Source: a virus
Virus record (IMG/VR): IMGVR_UViG_3300013131_000143
Span: 1-32,607 of that record
DNA: 32,607 bases
Direction: 5' to 3' (one strand)
Shown here: positions 20,851-28,338 of the stretch, in pieces
How the letters are laid out: each line of letters opens with the position of its first letter
How positions within the stretch are numbered: the stretch's first letter is position 1
The notes under the pieces: model-generated
The model's input: only the letters and a program-made list of their open reading frames with translations
What the model was told of the DNA's origin: nothing
The model's database searches: none
Position numbers and translations under genes: made by a program

Positions 20851-21019
20851 TGATTCTAATTAGAACGTCCTTAACCGTTAGCTGATTTGCCAACACCTGT
20901 TCACGTTCAGTTAATTGATTTTTAGGCAACACCAAATTATCATCGAATCGAGATAACAGTTCGTGTTCCTCGTTAGTTATAGGTAATAATACGTTGTTAG
21001 TTAGTTCTACGATTTTCAT
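20810..21019 (-). CDS. Small hypothetical protein
   Basis: 69 aa. MKIVELTNNVLLPITNEEHE, LLSRFDDNLVLPKNQL, LTVKDVLIRINEQGKIVYKK. Alternating strand and helix; no motif of known function. A late element AATAAATA lies at 21042-21049, about 22 bases upstream. Overlaps the next gene by 41 bp. Function unknown. Confidence 0.7.
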   Translation of the reverse strand: MKIVELTNNVLLPITNEEHELLSRFDDNLVLPKNQLTEREQVLANQLTVKDVLIRINEQGKIVYKKRIS

Positions 21020-21041
21020 AAAGTTTGCCTGGTGCTAACTT

Positions 21042-21049
21042 TATTTATT
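21042..21049 (-). promoter_or_regulatory. T4-type late promoter element (AATAAATA)
   Basis: Minus-strand AATAAATA upstream of the 69-aa gene starting at 21019, overlapping the end of the coiled-coil membrane-protein gene. Confidence 0.55.
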
Positions 21050-21326
21050 TGAATAAGCCCGAGGCAAAAATTCCAATAAGAGCCGCAAGAATAATGCCAA
21101 ATACTGACATTAGGATACTGATAGTTTTGTCGCTGTGTTTAGCATCAGTAGCAGTCACAGCATTTTTAATTTCAACAAGATGCGATTCAAACTTGTCCAT
21201 ACGATTGTCCAAATTGTCCATCCGTCCTTCTAAATTTTCTAGTTTAGTTTCCAAGTTTTTGTACCTCTCGGCACAGATCTCAACGTGGGCTTCTAAGTTC
21301 TTTTTCTCAATTTCAGTGGTTGACAT
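21045..21326 (-). CDS. Coiled-coil protein with C-terminal membrane anchor
   Basis: 93 aa from the ATG at 21324-21326 (MSTTEIEKKNLEAHVEICAE), with GAGAG upstream; an upstream in-frame start adds 6 residues. Heptad-rich region at about residues 22-60 (NLETKLENLEGRMDNLDNRM) forms a coiled coil, followed by a single C-terminal transmembrane segment (ISILMSVFGIILAALIGIFA). This architecture resembles XhlA/BhlA-type phage membrane proteins that work with holins; the assignment is by architecture only. Confidence 0.75.
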   Translation of the reverse strand: MSTTEIEKKNLEAHVEICAERYKNLETKLENLEGRMDNLDNRMDKFESHLVEIKNAVTATDAKHSDKTISILMSVFGIILAALIGIFASGLFK

Positions 21327-21416
21327 ACGTCGCTCTCTCAACAAGTGCGATGCTCTTTGAATGTGCCGTAATCAGTTGCCTATTTGTGCCTTAATAAGAT
21401 GCCTAGCATCAACTAA

Positions 21417-21424
21417 TATTTATT
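21417..21424 (-). promoter_or_regulatory. T4-type late promoter element (AATAAATA)
   Basis: Minus-strand AATAAATA overlapping the stop codon of the upstream gene, about 90 bases before the coiled-coil gene. The intervening stretch (21327-21419) holds no other gene. Confidence 0.45.
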
Positions 21425-21845
21425 CAGGTTTTTGTGCTATAAAGTATATGTTTTTTTCAGGGCCGCTCGCGTAAAACAGTGGCAACGTAGGTTTTGCAGT
21501 TTCTGACAGATTTAAAATTATAGGAGTTATTTTAAAATCATCTTTAAGAGATCCGTATCGATCTATATCAGTACTAAAAATACCATCATGTTCTACAGCA
21601 AATTCAAAATTCCAAACATTGTGCATTCCAGAATAATTTATACCAAAAGAAAACTTTTGCAGGTCGCATGTGGTACATCCTAGGTATTTAAAGTCAATTA
21701 ATTGTACACGCAAACTTAAAATCTGCTGAACAGTTTCCCAATTTCTTTGCTGATTTCGTTTGAATTGGTCCGTTGGTGCAGTTACATTGGTATTAGTTAT
21801 ATCAACTAATGTAAATCCTCGATATCTATATAATAGCATATTCAT
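21420..21845 (-). CDS. Hypothetical protein, beta-rich
   Basis: 141 aa, MNMLLYRYRGFTLVDITNTN; RNQQRNWETVQQILSLRVQL; YLGCTTCDLQKFSFGINYSG; MHNVWNFEFAVEHDGIFSTD. Two cysteines (C-x2-C) in the middle, and a C-terminal LFYASGPEKNIYFIAQKPE. No recognised family. The start has no clear Shine-Dalgarno sequence, but a late element CTTAAATA ends 5 bases before it, suggesting a very short leader. The start at codon 3 is also possible. Confidence 0.72.
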   Translation of the reverse strand: MNMLLYRYRGFTLVDITNTNVTAPTDQFKRNQQRNWETVQQILSLRVQLIDFKYLGCTTCDLQKFSFGINYSGMHNVWNFEFAVEHDGIFSTDIDRYGSLKDDFKITPIILNLSETAKPTLPLFYASGPEKNIYFIAQKPE

Positions 21846-21850
21846 ACAGA

Positions 21851-21858
21851 TATTTAAG
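21851..21858 (-). promoter_or_regulatory. Late promoter-like element (CTTAAATA)
   Basis: Minus-strand CTTAAATATCTGTATG, with the ATG at 21845 five bases after the element; almost the same string as at 1917-1932. Confidence 0.45.
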
Positions 21859-21865
21859 TCAAGAA

Positions 21866-21892
21866 AAAAGGCACTATAAAAAAGTGCCTTTT
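21866..21892 (-). terminator. Rho-independent terminator
   Basis: A perfect 10-bp stem (AAAAGGCACT / AGTGCCTTTT) with a 7-base loop. On the minus strand it is followed by T's (CCTTTTTTCTTG). It ends the transcript of the 101-aa gene at 21916-22221; a second 9-bp inverted repeat (TCTAATTTA) lies at the stop, 21902-21920. Confidence 0.85.
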
Positions 21893-21915
21893 GATCTTCA
21901 ATCTAATTTATTAAA

Positions 21916-22221
21916 TTAGAATGTGTATGCTGCTACAGTTGTTGTTGCTACTGCTGCGTTGCAAATACCTTGCAATGAAGCTGTACCTGAAGTTGCAGCA
22001 GGAGCTGCACCAGAAATAGCTACACGGAAAGCATCACTAGATGGTGTACCTAAGATTTCTACTGTACCTACTGTTTCAATAGCACGAACTAGTTTTTCAA
22101 AATCGCTGTCTACAGATGTATAACCAACATGAACGTTTGTTAAACCAATTGTATACATCGCAAGGCTACGACCTGTGGTTACTACTGGTGCTGCACCGCC
22201 ATTTACACGAGTTACTGACAT
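21916..22221 (-). CDS. Small virion-type protein on its own transcript
   Basis: 101 aa, MSVTRVNGGAAPVVTTGRSL, MYTIGLTNVHVGYTSVDSDF, EKLVRAIETVGTVEILGTPS and a Gly/Ala/Thr-rich end (GTASLQGICNAAVATTTVAA). It has a strong AGGAG ribosome site, a late element (GATAAATA, 22263-22270) and a strong terminator, so it should be an abundant monocistronic late product. A small capsid or tail decoration protein is likely. The assignment is inferred from regulation and composition, not from a recognised family. Confidence 0.78.
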   Translation of the reverse strand: MSVTRVNGGAAPVVTTGRSLAMYTIGLTNVHVGYTSVDSDFEKLVRAIETVGTVEILGTPSSDAFRVAISGAAPAATSGTASLQGICNAAVATTTVAAYTF

Positions 22222-22262
22222 AATATTTCTCCTAAATTATTTTACGCTTTCGCGCATACTTT

Positions 22263-22270
22263 TATTTATC
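22263..22270 (-). promoter_or_regulatory. T4-type late promoter (GATAAATA)
   Basis: Minus-strand GATAAATA 41 bases before the 22221 start, within a 47-bp intergenic space that ends in a strong AGGAG. Confidence 0.65.
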
Positions 22271-23507
22271 ACTTTGATAAAAAATTGGTTCTAGAGAACT
22301 CTAAACGATCTACTAGTTTAACAGCGCCACCGTCGTGCCCGATCGCAACAAATCCTTCTGGTGCTGTTACTCGATACCCGTCTGCGGTTTTTTGGAACGT
22401 TCCGATGCCTTCAACTTGACGTAGTTTGTTTAAAAGCATGCCTTTAAGTTCTACCAATCGTTTATAGACAGCCAAAATTCCAACCAGACTATTACTGTTA
22501 TCGGCTATCCATTGCTCTTTAGCCTGTATTTTTGCCACACGATTCTGCGCTGCTCGACCATCAATACCACCACTTAGTTGTTCAATGCCTTTCATTTGTT
22601 CAGCTCTGTAATGTTCTATAAACTGTTTTAGAAACTGGGTTGGTTCGACACCATGTGCTCCGCCCCTTACCATTTGATTAATGAACGGTTTAACTGAGCG
22701 AGCAAATTCTTTATTAGATAAAATTATATCAAATTTCTGTTGTCCAACTTTTTCTAAAGTGTGGACAGTTGATGTTAGGTAATTTTGTATCTTGGTATTT
22801 TCGCTAGGAGTTAAACTAGCAATCCCAGTATAATCTTTATAGGTAGCATCGTCAAACCATACATCATTGGTTGCAGTAAAAGCACCAACATTGACCCCAA
22901 AACTTGCTGTCATAGAATCGATAGTGTCGCCTTCGTATGAAGTATGAAATATAATACCCAGTTTTGCTGCGGCTATTCGTTGGCCAAGGTTATTGTCTAC
23001 AGGTACAGCATAAGTGATTGTGTTGGGAGTAAACACGTAGCACAATTCATTGTTTACTTCTACAGTAGATATGTCACCTTCTGTAAACATTAAATCTCCT
23101 TGGACTACGCCGCCAATGCCTAATTTAGGCAGGTACTTTAGCGCCTGTGCTAGTTTATTAGCTAATTCAGGCTTGTCGCCGTAAAAATCTAAAATGTCTT
23201 CTTGATCTTTGCATCGTTTGGGTTGTGCTTTGGCAAACACCGATTTGGTGCCTACAAAAAATCTACCATCCTCAGGGTCAATCCCACATATAATAGCAGG
23301 ACTACCATCCCATTTAACAGTTAATTGTGTTGTAGTGCCAGTACCCTCTGCTAGCATATGACGAAGACTATCAATATAGTTAAGTGCCTCCTGAGCACCT
23401 CTATATCCGGCATTAAAAACTAAGTCCTCTAAATGTTCAAGGTGCACATTTTTACTTTCAGTGAGCAACCACTGCGGAGTTTTATTACGAATTTCAAACA
23501 GCTGCAT
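22269..23507 (-). CDS. Nucleotidyltransferase/ligase-like conserved phage protein (DUF6267-like)
   Basis: 412 aa. HLEHLEDLVFNAGYRGAQEA near the N-terminus, then LTVKWDGSPAIICGIDPEDG at about 62-81, which matches ligase motif I KxDG (K65). GGVVQGDLMFTEGDIS recalls motif III, and near the C-terminus APEGFVAIGHDGG...KLVDR recalls motifs IV and V. This suggests a covalent nucleotidyltransferase fold, i.e. an RNA- or DNA-ligase-like enzyme. I recall this as a widespread T4-like phage family of unknown role. Start overlaps the upstream gene by 14 bp. Confidence 0.75.
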   Translation of the reverse strand: MQLFEIRNKTPQWLLTESKNVHLEHLEDLVFNAGYRGAQEALNYIDSLRHMLAEGTGTTTQLTVKWDGSPAIICGIDPEDGRFFVGTKSVFAKAQPKRCKDQEDILDFYGDKPELANKLAQALKYLPKLGIGGVVQGDLMFTEGDISTVEVNNELCYVFTPNTITYAVPVDNNLGQRIAAAKLGIIFHTSYEGDTIDSMTASFGVNVGAFTATNDVWFDDATYKDYTGIASLTPSENTKIQNYLTSTVHTLEKVGQQKFDIILSNKEFARSVKPFINQMVRGGAHGVEPTQFLKQFIEHYRAEQMKGIEQLSGGIDGRAAQNRVAKIQAKEQWIADNSNSLVGILAVYKRLVELKGMLLNKLRQVEGIGTFQKTADGYRVTAPEGFVAIGHDGGAVKLVDRLEFSRTNFLSK

Positions 23508-23946
23508 TTTTTTTACCTTTGCGAGCTAGTGTTGATACTACCTGCACTGATTGGAATTCTCCAGGACGTTTCTTATCTAATCTTGCAGAATCGGCTGCTG
23601 ATACTGCTGTTGGTGGGCTAGTCGGTCCCCACTGCACCATCCAGATTTTTTTTCCTGCGTCTTTAAAATAATCAACTTTGTTAAATTTAACCTTCAATCT
23701 GGTATTAGGCTGTAATGGCCAATCACCAACAGGGGTAAATCTCATATCCGTACTGGGTGTTCTATTAGAAGACTTTGCTGGTTGATTTTGTGCCACGGTG
23801 GCTAAATCGGCTTGACTCAATGCAGCAGTAGCTTTATCTACGTTGTCTAATCCAACTAAAGATCCAACACCTGCTAGCGCACCAGCAGCGCCTCGCGCAA
23901 GTTTGTACCCTATATTGCCCTCTTTTAATATATCACTGATCTTCAT
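23494..23946 (-). CDS. Hypothetical phage protein with beta-rich domain
   Basis: 150 aa from the ATG at 23944-23946 (MKISDILKEGNIGYKLARGA), chosen because AGGAAA precedes it by 9 bases; an upstream start would add 19 residues. An Ala/Gly-rich N-terminal helix (GAAGALAGVGSLVGLDNVDK) is followed by a segment with DMRFTPVGDWPLQPNTRLKV, VDYFKDAGKKIWMVQWGPTS. A basic C-terminus (STLARKGKKNAAV). Family unknown. The short overlaps on both sides suggest co-translation with the ligase-like gene. Confidence 0.72.
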   Translation of the reverse strand: MKISDILKEGNIGYKLARGAAGALAGVGSLVGLDNVDKATAALSQADLATVAQNQPAKSSNRTPSTDMRFTPVGDWPLQPNTRLKVKFNKVDYFKDAGKKIWMVQWGPTSPPTAVSAADSARLDKKRPGEFQSVQVVSTLARKGKKNAAV

Positions 23947-24184
23947 CTTTGAATTTCCTAATACCACGAGAGAATTTTGCAGGATCTTGTCCTTTGATTG
24001 CATTAAGCAGGCGTCGTTCTAATTCACCTGCAGTCACAGCATCGTAATTTTCTCTTATATGGTTAATGAGATTAATGGCGCCATTGATAATATTATTGGC
24101 ACGAGTTTCGATGAGATTAGCCTTATCTTTATGGACTAGTAACTCATCAAGCTCTGTAAGAATGCTACGAGTGCGCTTTTGCAA
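23933..24184 (-). CDS. Small helical hypothetical protein
   Basis: 83 aa, MQKRTRSILTELDELLVHKD, NIINGAINLINHIRENYDAV, LERRLLNAIKGQDPAKFSRG; helical and basic. A late element GATAAATA lies 20 bases upstream at 24205-24212. It is the first gene of a three-gene unit with the two genes that follow. Function unknown. Confidence 0.7.
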   Translation of the reverse strand: MQKRTRSILTELDELLVHKDKANLIETRANNIINGAINLINHIRENYDAVTAGELERRLLNAIKGQDPAKFSRGIRKFKDEDQ

Positions 24185-24204
24185 AATTTAACTCCAATTT
24201 AATG

Positions 24205-24212
24205 TATTTATC
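24205..24212 (-). promoter_or_regulatory. T4-type late promoter (GATAAATA)
   Basis: Minus-strand GATAAATA in the 43-bp gap between the helicase gene and the 83-aa gene. Confidence 0.65.
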
Positions 24213-24227
24213 GAAAAATTAAAAGAG

Positions 24228-25634
24228 TTATTCTGCTTTTTTAAGCCCGGCTAACATGCTTTTAAGTTTAGTACTATTAACTTCTGCATTAATTTTAGGA
24301 GCGTCTGTAATTTCGCCAGTTTCTTTATTTACAGTACTACCAGTTTTGATACTACTTAGGATATTTGCCGCAGGGTTGCGCATGCCACCATTGGCATCAT
24401 CACTAGCGCCGCTGTCTGTGATACGCATTGTGTCAATATCGTAGTCCAAATCGATCTTTTGTCCTACCCCGGTTGAACTACGTGATTTCATACACTGAAT
24501 TTGATAGCGGCCGCGCTCACGCATAGCACGTGACGTAAAGATACCAAACACGTTGTCTGCTGTGTTAATCTTACTCAATCCGCCTGCGATGTGACTATGA
24601 TCAAATTCAATTTCTTCCACAGCACCACGATTAAGTTGCGATGCGGTCACAAATAGTACACCAAGTTCTTTTGCTAAGTTACGTAGCTCTTCTGATACAT
24701 ATTTGTCTTTGACAAATAGGTCATTTGGGCTAACTTTAGCACTAACAGGCATAACTAAATCAAGATAGTCGATCATAACAAAGTCTACCCGACGTCCTGT
24801 TTGAATTTGATATTCTTTTAAGTATGCTCTAATGTCGTTGACATTACTTTGCGCTGGCATACCTTTAATTTGATAAGTGCCAGCTTTCTTACTTACAAGA
24901 CGCACTTTCATTGTAGTAGTGTCCATGTCCTTACGGATATCCTTAGTGCCCATACCTGTAAGCATAGCATCAGTTCTTAATGCGCAAAGCTCTTCACTCA
25001 GCTCTAAACTTACATAAACACCATTTAACCCTTGTTGTAACCAACTTAAGGCAATGTTCATCATGACCAATGATTTGCCTGAGCCCGATCCACCAGCAAA
25101 GATGTTTAGTTCGCCGCGACTAAATCCGCCATACAATAACTTATCAAGTTGTGGCCACCCGGTACTTACCTGTCCGCCACTATTATAGTATTTTTCAAGA
25201 CGTGCCTTAGGGTCTAGGAAATAATCTGTGCCCATATCTTTAGTAAGACTAATCTGCACAGCATCTTTGATTAATTTTTCTACAGGATTAAAGTCGCCTT
25301 TTTCTAACATGTCTGCGGCTTTAAGAATAGCACGTTCAAGTTCTTGCTTCTTAGTAAAGCCTTCAAACTCGGTCATAAACCATTCATAATGGCTTTCGTT
25401 TAAGTCTGGCACGTGTTTAAGTTCTACGCCTGTAACTGCTTTGACTTGATCAACAGTTGGCATAGTGCGATGTTGATCTGTGTGTTCTTTGATAAAACGT
25501 GCAACTTCACGTAAACTTCTGTCAAAGTTTTCTGGATTATAAATGTTTTGGACGCGAACATATGATTGTGCATCCTGCATCATCATTTCAATAAAAAGTT
25601 TTTGTAAATCTGGCGAATAGTCTTTTGTGCTCAT
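24228..25634 (-). CDS. 41: Replicative DNA helicase, DnaB family (T4 gp41-like)
   Basis: 468 aa, close to T4 gp41 (475). Unwinds the lagging-strand template 5'->3' as a hexamer and works with the primase next door. The N-terminal ~150 residues are the helical domain; the RecA-like domain has Walker A GGSGSGKS (181-188), Walker B VDFVMIDYLDLVMP, and the sensor stretch FVTASQLNRGAVEE. FGIFTSRAMRERGRYQIQCM KSRSS fits the arginine-finger region. It lies 4 bp after the primase stop and is probably co-transcribed. The acidic tail may bind partners. Confidence 0.93.
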   Translation of the reverse strand: MSTKDYSPDLQKLFIEMMMQDAQSYVRVQNIYNPENFDRSLREVARFIKEHTDQHRTMPTVDQVKAVTGVELKHVPDLNESHYEWFMTEFEGFTKKQELERAILKAADMLEKGDFNPVEKLIKDAVQISLTKDMGTDYFLDPKARLEKYYNSGGQVSTGWPQLDKLLYGGFSRGELNIFAGGSGSGKSLVMMNIALSWLQQGLNGVYVSLELSEELCALRTDAMLTGMGTKDIRKDMDTTTMKVRLVSKKAGTYQIKGMPAQSNVNDIRAYLKEYQIQTGRRVDFVMIDYLDLVMPVSAKVSPNDLFVKDKYVSEELRNLAKELGVLFVTASQLNRGAVEEIEFDHSHIAGGLSKINTADNVFGIFTSRAMRERGRYQIQCMKSRSSTGVGQKIDLDYDIDTMRITDSGASDDANGGMRNPAANILSSIKTGSTVNKETGEITDAPKINAEVNSTKLKSMLAGLKKAE

Positions 25635-25638
25635 AATA

Positions 25639-26673
25639 TTAATTATACATTTTCTTTTTCATAAGTTCAATTTTTAATCTACTCGTTTCTCTTGCGTCCA
25701 AAATAGACTTGAGTACAAAGAGCTTGCCATATTTAACCACAGCCTCATTAATATCTTTACATGTCTCAAAAAAGACAGGAAAACTCACTGACCAACCGTA
25801 CTCAATAGCCCTGTTTACTAGTTGTGCACCTGCTCGGTCGGCATCTGGCACAACAATAACTTCTCTGCCTAAACTATCAATGATATCTGCTTGTGTTTCT
25901 GAACAGTCATTGCTCATAACACTTACCCCATCTACACTCATAGCATCAAATGGGCCTTCACAAACAATTACAAACTTAGCATCTGGCAATTGATTGTTTA
26001 AGTTGAATACTAAGTTGGGCTCGTAATTGCTGTAATACTTTGGCTTAACTCCGTCAACAAACGCACGACTTGTATAGCCAACGATCTTACCTTCCCAATA
26101 CATGGGAATAATCACACGTTGATGCAGGCTGTGATCAGTACTGTCTGTCCAGTAAAAATCATACTTAGCAGGATCAATTTTACGATTGTTAACGTAATCA
26201 ACAGCTAAATTTAGCAGGGGTGGCACATCTTGAAAGTTGTTTAAGATATGGAATGATAAGAACTGTTGAAAACTAATAGCATCAGCAGGTAGTTCACGAA
26301 CTTTAAACTCAATTTTCTCTTCTTGTTCAGCTTTAAGCTCCTCTGGAGCTACAAGTTCACGGATGCGAATTGCTTCAATCACTAGCCGTTTTACATCGTT
26401 CTCGTTGGCGCCCAACCAGCGTAAGAGTTTACGGAATTTAAATGTCAAATGCCTGCCGGGTTGATAACTGGCTTTGAAATTACAGTTGAAACACGAATAG
26501 GAGATTTTTCCATCAGCATCTACATGGACACCCCCTCTGCTTCTTGTGTCAGCAGACTCTCCGTTGTGTACGCAGCACGGCGCATTTCCTGACTGCCAAC
26601 CCGAGGGGCTAGACTTAACTTTTCTTCCAGTCTTCCAAAGGTTTACAGTAAAATCTGATACAGTTTTAATCAA
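25639..26673 (-). CDS. 61: DNA primase (T4 gp61-like)
   Basis: 344 aa with a TTG start at 26673 overlapping the stop of the homing-endonuclease gene. Makes RNA primers for lagging-strand synthesis. An N-terminal zinc-binding site CCVHNGESADTRSRGG (C33/C34, H36) plus SCFNCNFK (C61, C64), then the TOPRIM domain with FVIVCEGPFDAMSVDG and VIVVPDADRAGAQ (DxD). Length matches T4 gp61 (~342). Overlaps no helicase sequence (4-bp gap). The weak TTG start may be a consequence of the inserted endonuclease. Confidence 0.9.
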   Translation of the reverse strand: MIKTVSDFTVNLWKTGRKVKSSPSGWQSGNAPCCVHNGESADTRSRGGVHVDADGKISYSCFNCNFKASYQPGRHLTFKFRKLLRWLGANENDVKRLVIEAIRIRELVAPEELKAEQEEKIEFKVRELPADAISFQQFLSFHILNNFQDVPPLLNLAVDYVNNRKIDPAKYDFYWTDSTDHSLHQRVIIPMYWEGKIVGYTSRAFVDGVKPKYYSNYEPNLVFNLNNQLPDAKFVIVCEGPFDAMSVDGVSVMSNDCSETQADIIDSLGREVIVVPDADRAGAQLVNRAIEYGWSVSFPVFFETCKDINEAVVKYGKLFVLKSILDARETSRLKIELMKKKMYN

Positions 26674-27409
26674 TTATTTTAACCATCCATCCATCTTTAC
26701 TAGGTTTATTATATCTTATTGTATTATATAATTTAGTATAGGGCAAGTTATTATCTTTACACCATCCCCTAAAACATTTCACTTGCTCTTTATGACCATC
26801 CGGAAACGTTACTTCGTACAATTTAGACTTTTCTAACCAATTCTTTTTTGTAGTTTCGGATATTTTAGTGGTAACTTCTGGGTGTTCTTTGATATAACTT
26901 AACCACGTATCTGCTCGCTTTTTTCTGTCCTCATCAGTGAATCCACGTTGTGCCCACATAGCACGTGTTCGCTCAGCACACATTTTTTTATATGCCTCTA
27001 AATCAAAATCAGGTGAATTTAATTTTTTATCCCAAGCCTTTTTAGTTGACTCGGAGACTTTTTTTCTATGTTCTTTAGTTTTTAGTTTTGATAAATCTCG
27101 ATATTTCATTGCTTCTTTATAATTAGGACTCTTTGATGTATCACCGCCAGTACCTTCTTCATTTACAATATTTGCCCAATTTTCATCTTCTACTACATTC
27201 CATAGATTAGAATAATAGATACCTTTATCTCTAATATCATCTTTATTATTAGATTCAAAAATAACTTCAGTATCAACGTCGCCCCCATATTTTTTAAGAA
27301 TATTAACCCAACGTTTTCCTGATCCCTGGTACCAGTACGGGTCTCTTGATGTTTGTCCTAAATATTTTATTCCTGTTAATTTGTGTGTTTTTACATATAA
27401 ATAATACAT
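26666..27409 (-). CDS. GIY-YIG homing endonuclease
   Basis: 247 aa. MYYLYVKTHKLTGIKYLGQT at the N-terminus is the GIY-YIG pair in the YLYV...KYLG form seen in Seg-type phage endonucleases, followed by YQGSGKRWVNILKKYG (conserved Arg/Lys). Middle repeats with SESTKKAWDK and ISETTKKNWLEK resemble NUMOD3 DNA-binding modules. The C-terminus (VKCFRGWCKDNNLPYTKLYN) looks like a helix-turn-helix. Such genes cut intronless or empty sites and copy themselves. It sits exactly in front of the primase gene and has its own late promoter. Lysine-rich, unlike its neighbours. Confidence 0.88.
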   Translation of the reverse strand: MYYLYVKTHKLTGIKYLGQTSRDPYWYQGSGKRWVNILKKYGGDVDTEVIFESNNKDDIRDKGIYYSNLWNVVEDENWANIVNEEGTGGDTSKSPNYKEAMKYRDLSKLKTKEHRKKVSESTKKAWDKKLNSPDFDLEAYKKMCAERTRAMWAQRGFTDEDRKKRADTWLSYIKEHPEVTTKISETTKKNWLEKSKLYEVTFPDGHKEQVKCFRGWCKDNNLPYTKLYNTIRYNKPSKDGWMVKIID

Positions 27410-27435
27410 ACATTTAATGCCCTATGTTGTATTTT

Positions 27436-27443
27436 TATTTATC
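27436..27443 (-). promoter_or_regulatory. T4-type late promoter (GATAAATA) of the homing endonuclease
   Basis: Minus-strand GATAAATA 26 bases before the 27409 start. Confidence 0.6.
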
Positions 27444-27457
27444 AAAAAGACAGCATA

Positions 27458-27477
27458 CTAGTATTTTAGCATACTAG
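27458..27477 (-). terminator. Possible weak terminator and 10-bp direct repeat
   Basis: CTAGTAT / ATACTAG, 7-bp stem with a 6-base loop. On the minus strand it is followed after 9 bases by TTTTT. AGCATACTAG occurs twice (27452-27461 and 27468-27477). It would end the transcript of the gene at 27501-27842 before the endonuclease. Confidence 0.4.
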
Positions 27478-27500
27478 CAGAGAAAAATCAAGAGAATTGA

Positions 27501-27842
27501 TTAGAAAGAAGTGGTGATACTACTACGAACCCAAGTATTAGCCGCAGTACACACATACATATAACTGCCGCTGACAACTACTTGTCCTTTGACGCCCACA
27601 GCTGAACTACTAGCTGGCGCACTTTGGTTTACTAGGTTTAATCCTGTAAAGCCTAATAGATCATTTACAGTTAAGGTAACGTTACCAGTGCGCCCTGCTA
27701 CTGTCAAAACGCTGTTTGTTAGCGAATTTACATTACTCTGTATTTGAGCAAAATTTTGATTAATTGTATTAAATGCGGTGCGTAGCGGATCACCATCACC
27801 TGCTGATGGACCTGTGCCTATGTTTACGTTAGATAAAATCAT
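27501..27842 (-). CDS. Small fibre/virion-type protein
   Basis: 113 aa. ILSNVNIGTGPSAGDGDPLR, TAFNTINQNFAQIQSNVNSL then TVAGRTGNVTLTVNDLLGFT, a sequence style common in phage tail fibres and structural proteins, and the C-terminal GQVVVSGSYMYVCTAANTWV. A short predicted helical stretch precedes beta strands. It has a late element (27867-27874) and probably belongs with the next structural gene upstream. Exact location in the virion unknown. Confidence 0.78.
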   Translation of the reverse strand: MILSNVNIGTGPSAGDGDPLRTAFNTINQNFAQIQSNVNSLTNSVLTVAGRTGNVTLTVNDLLGFTGLNLVNQSAPASSSAVGVKGQVVVSGSYMYVCTAANTWVRSSITTSF

Positions 27843-27866
27843 GGAAATACCCTAGTTATTATAGAG

Positions 27867-27874
27867 TATTTATC
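27867..27874 (-). promoter_or_regulatory. T4-type late promoter (GATAAATA)
   Basis: Minus-strand GATAAATA in the 40-bp gap between the two structural genes, 24 bases before the 27842 start. Confidence 0.65.
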
Positions 27875-27882
27875 GCGATTAG

Positions 27883-28317
27883 TTAGTAAATGTTGTGTAG
27901 GACTTGTAGTTGCCCAGCAGCGCCCCAGTTGTCATCTGTGTAGGCTGGCAAGGTTAAACTACCCGAATTATAGCTGATTGTATAGTTGTAGAATTCCTGA
28001 GTCAGGTTAGCTACATTTGCTTGATCTAAAGTAACTGAAGCCAATGCTGTAGTTACATTACTAACAGTCACAGCGCCAGTCCAAACTGCTGCGTTGCCAT
28101 CGGCACTAGTTACGCTAAATGTAAATGTTTTTCCTACAATATTTGCAGGCTTTTGGTCACTGTTACGAAAATTTATAGTAATTACATTATCAATGTTGTC
28201 ATAGACTTTTACTGTTCTAGCGTACACGATTCGATTCCTTGTTGTTAAAGACAGATCTTCGTCCAAAAGTTGAACTTGGATTTTATTATCATATAAATAA
28301 CTTGAGATGGTAGGCAA
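27883..28317 (-). CDS. Beta-rich structural protein (baseplate/fibre-like)
   Basis: 144 aa, TTG start with AAGGA about 10 bases upstream. PTISSYLYDNKIQVQLLDED, YARTVKVYDNIDNVITINFR, KPANIVGKTFTFSVTSADGN are repeated beta strands resembling an Ig-like or upper-baseplate domain. The C-terminus has YNYTISYNSGSLTLPAYTDD. Late elements flank it: minus CTAAATA at 28339 and, in the opposite direction, TATAAATA at 28292. Virion role inferred from composition and position. Confidence 0.78.
   Translation of the reverse strand: MPTISSYLYDNKIQVQLLDEDLSLTTRNRIVYARTVKVYDNIDNVITINFRNSDQKPANIVGKTFTFSVTSADGNAAVWTGAVTVSNVTTALASVTLDQANVANLTQEFYNYTISYNSGSLTLPAYTDDNWGAAGQLQVLHNIY
28292..28299 (+). promoter_or_regulatory. 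T4-type late promoter (TATAAATA), plus strand
   Basis: Exact TATAAATA on the plus strand, 55 bases upstream of the 28355 ATG, inside the first codons of the minus-strand gene at 27883-28317. It is the only plus-strand match that precedes a plus-strand gene. Confidence 0.6.
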
Positions 28318-28338
28318 TTTGTCTTTATCCTTATTACG

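Noticed and set aside
27396-27403. Exact TATAAATA on the plus strand
   Set aside because: It overlaps the start region of the minus-strand homing endonuclease and no plus-strand gene lies downstream, so it is probably chance in AT-rich DNA.
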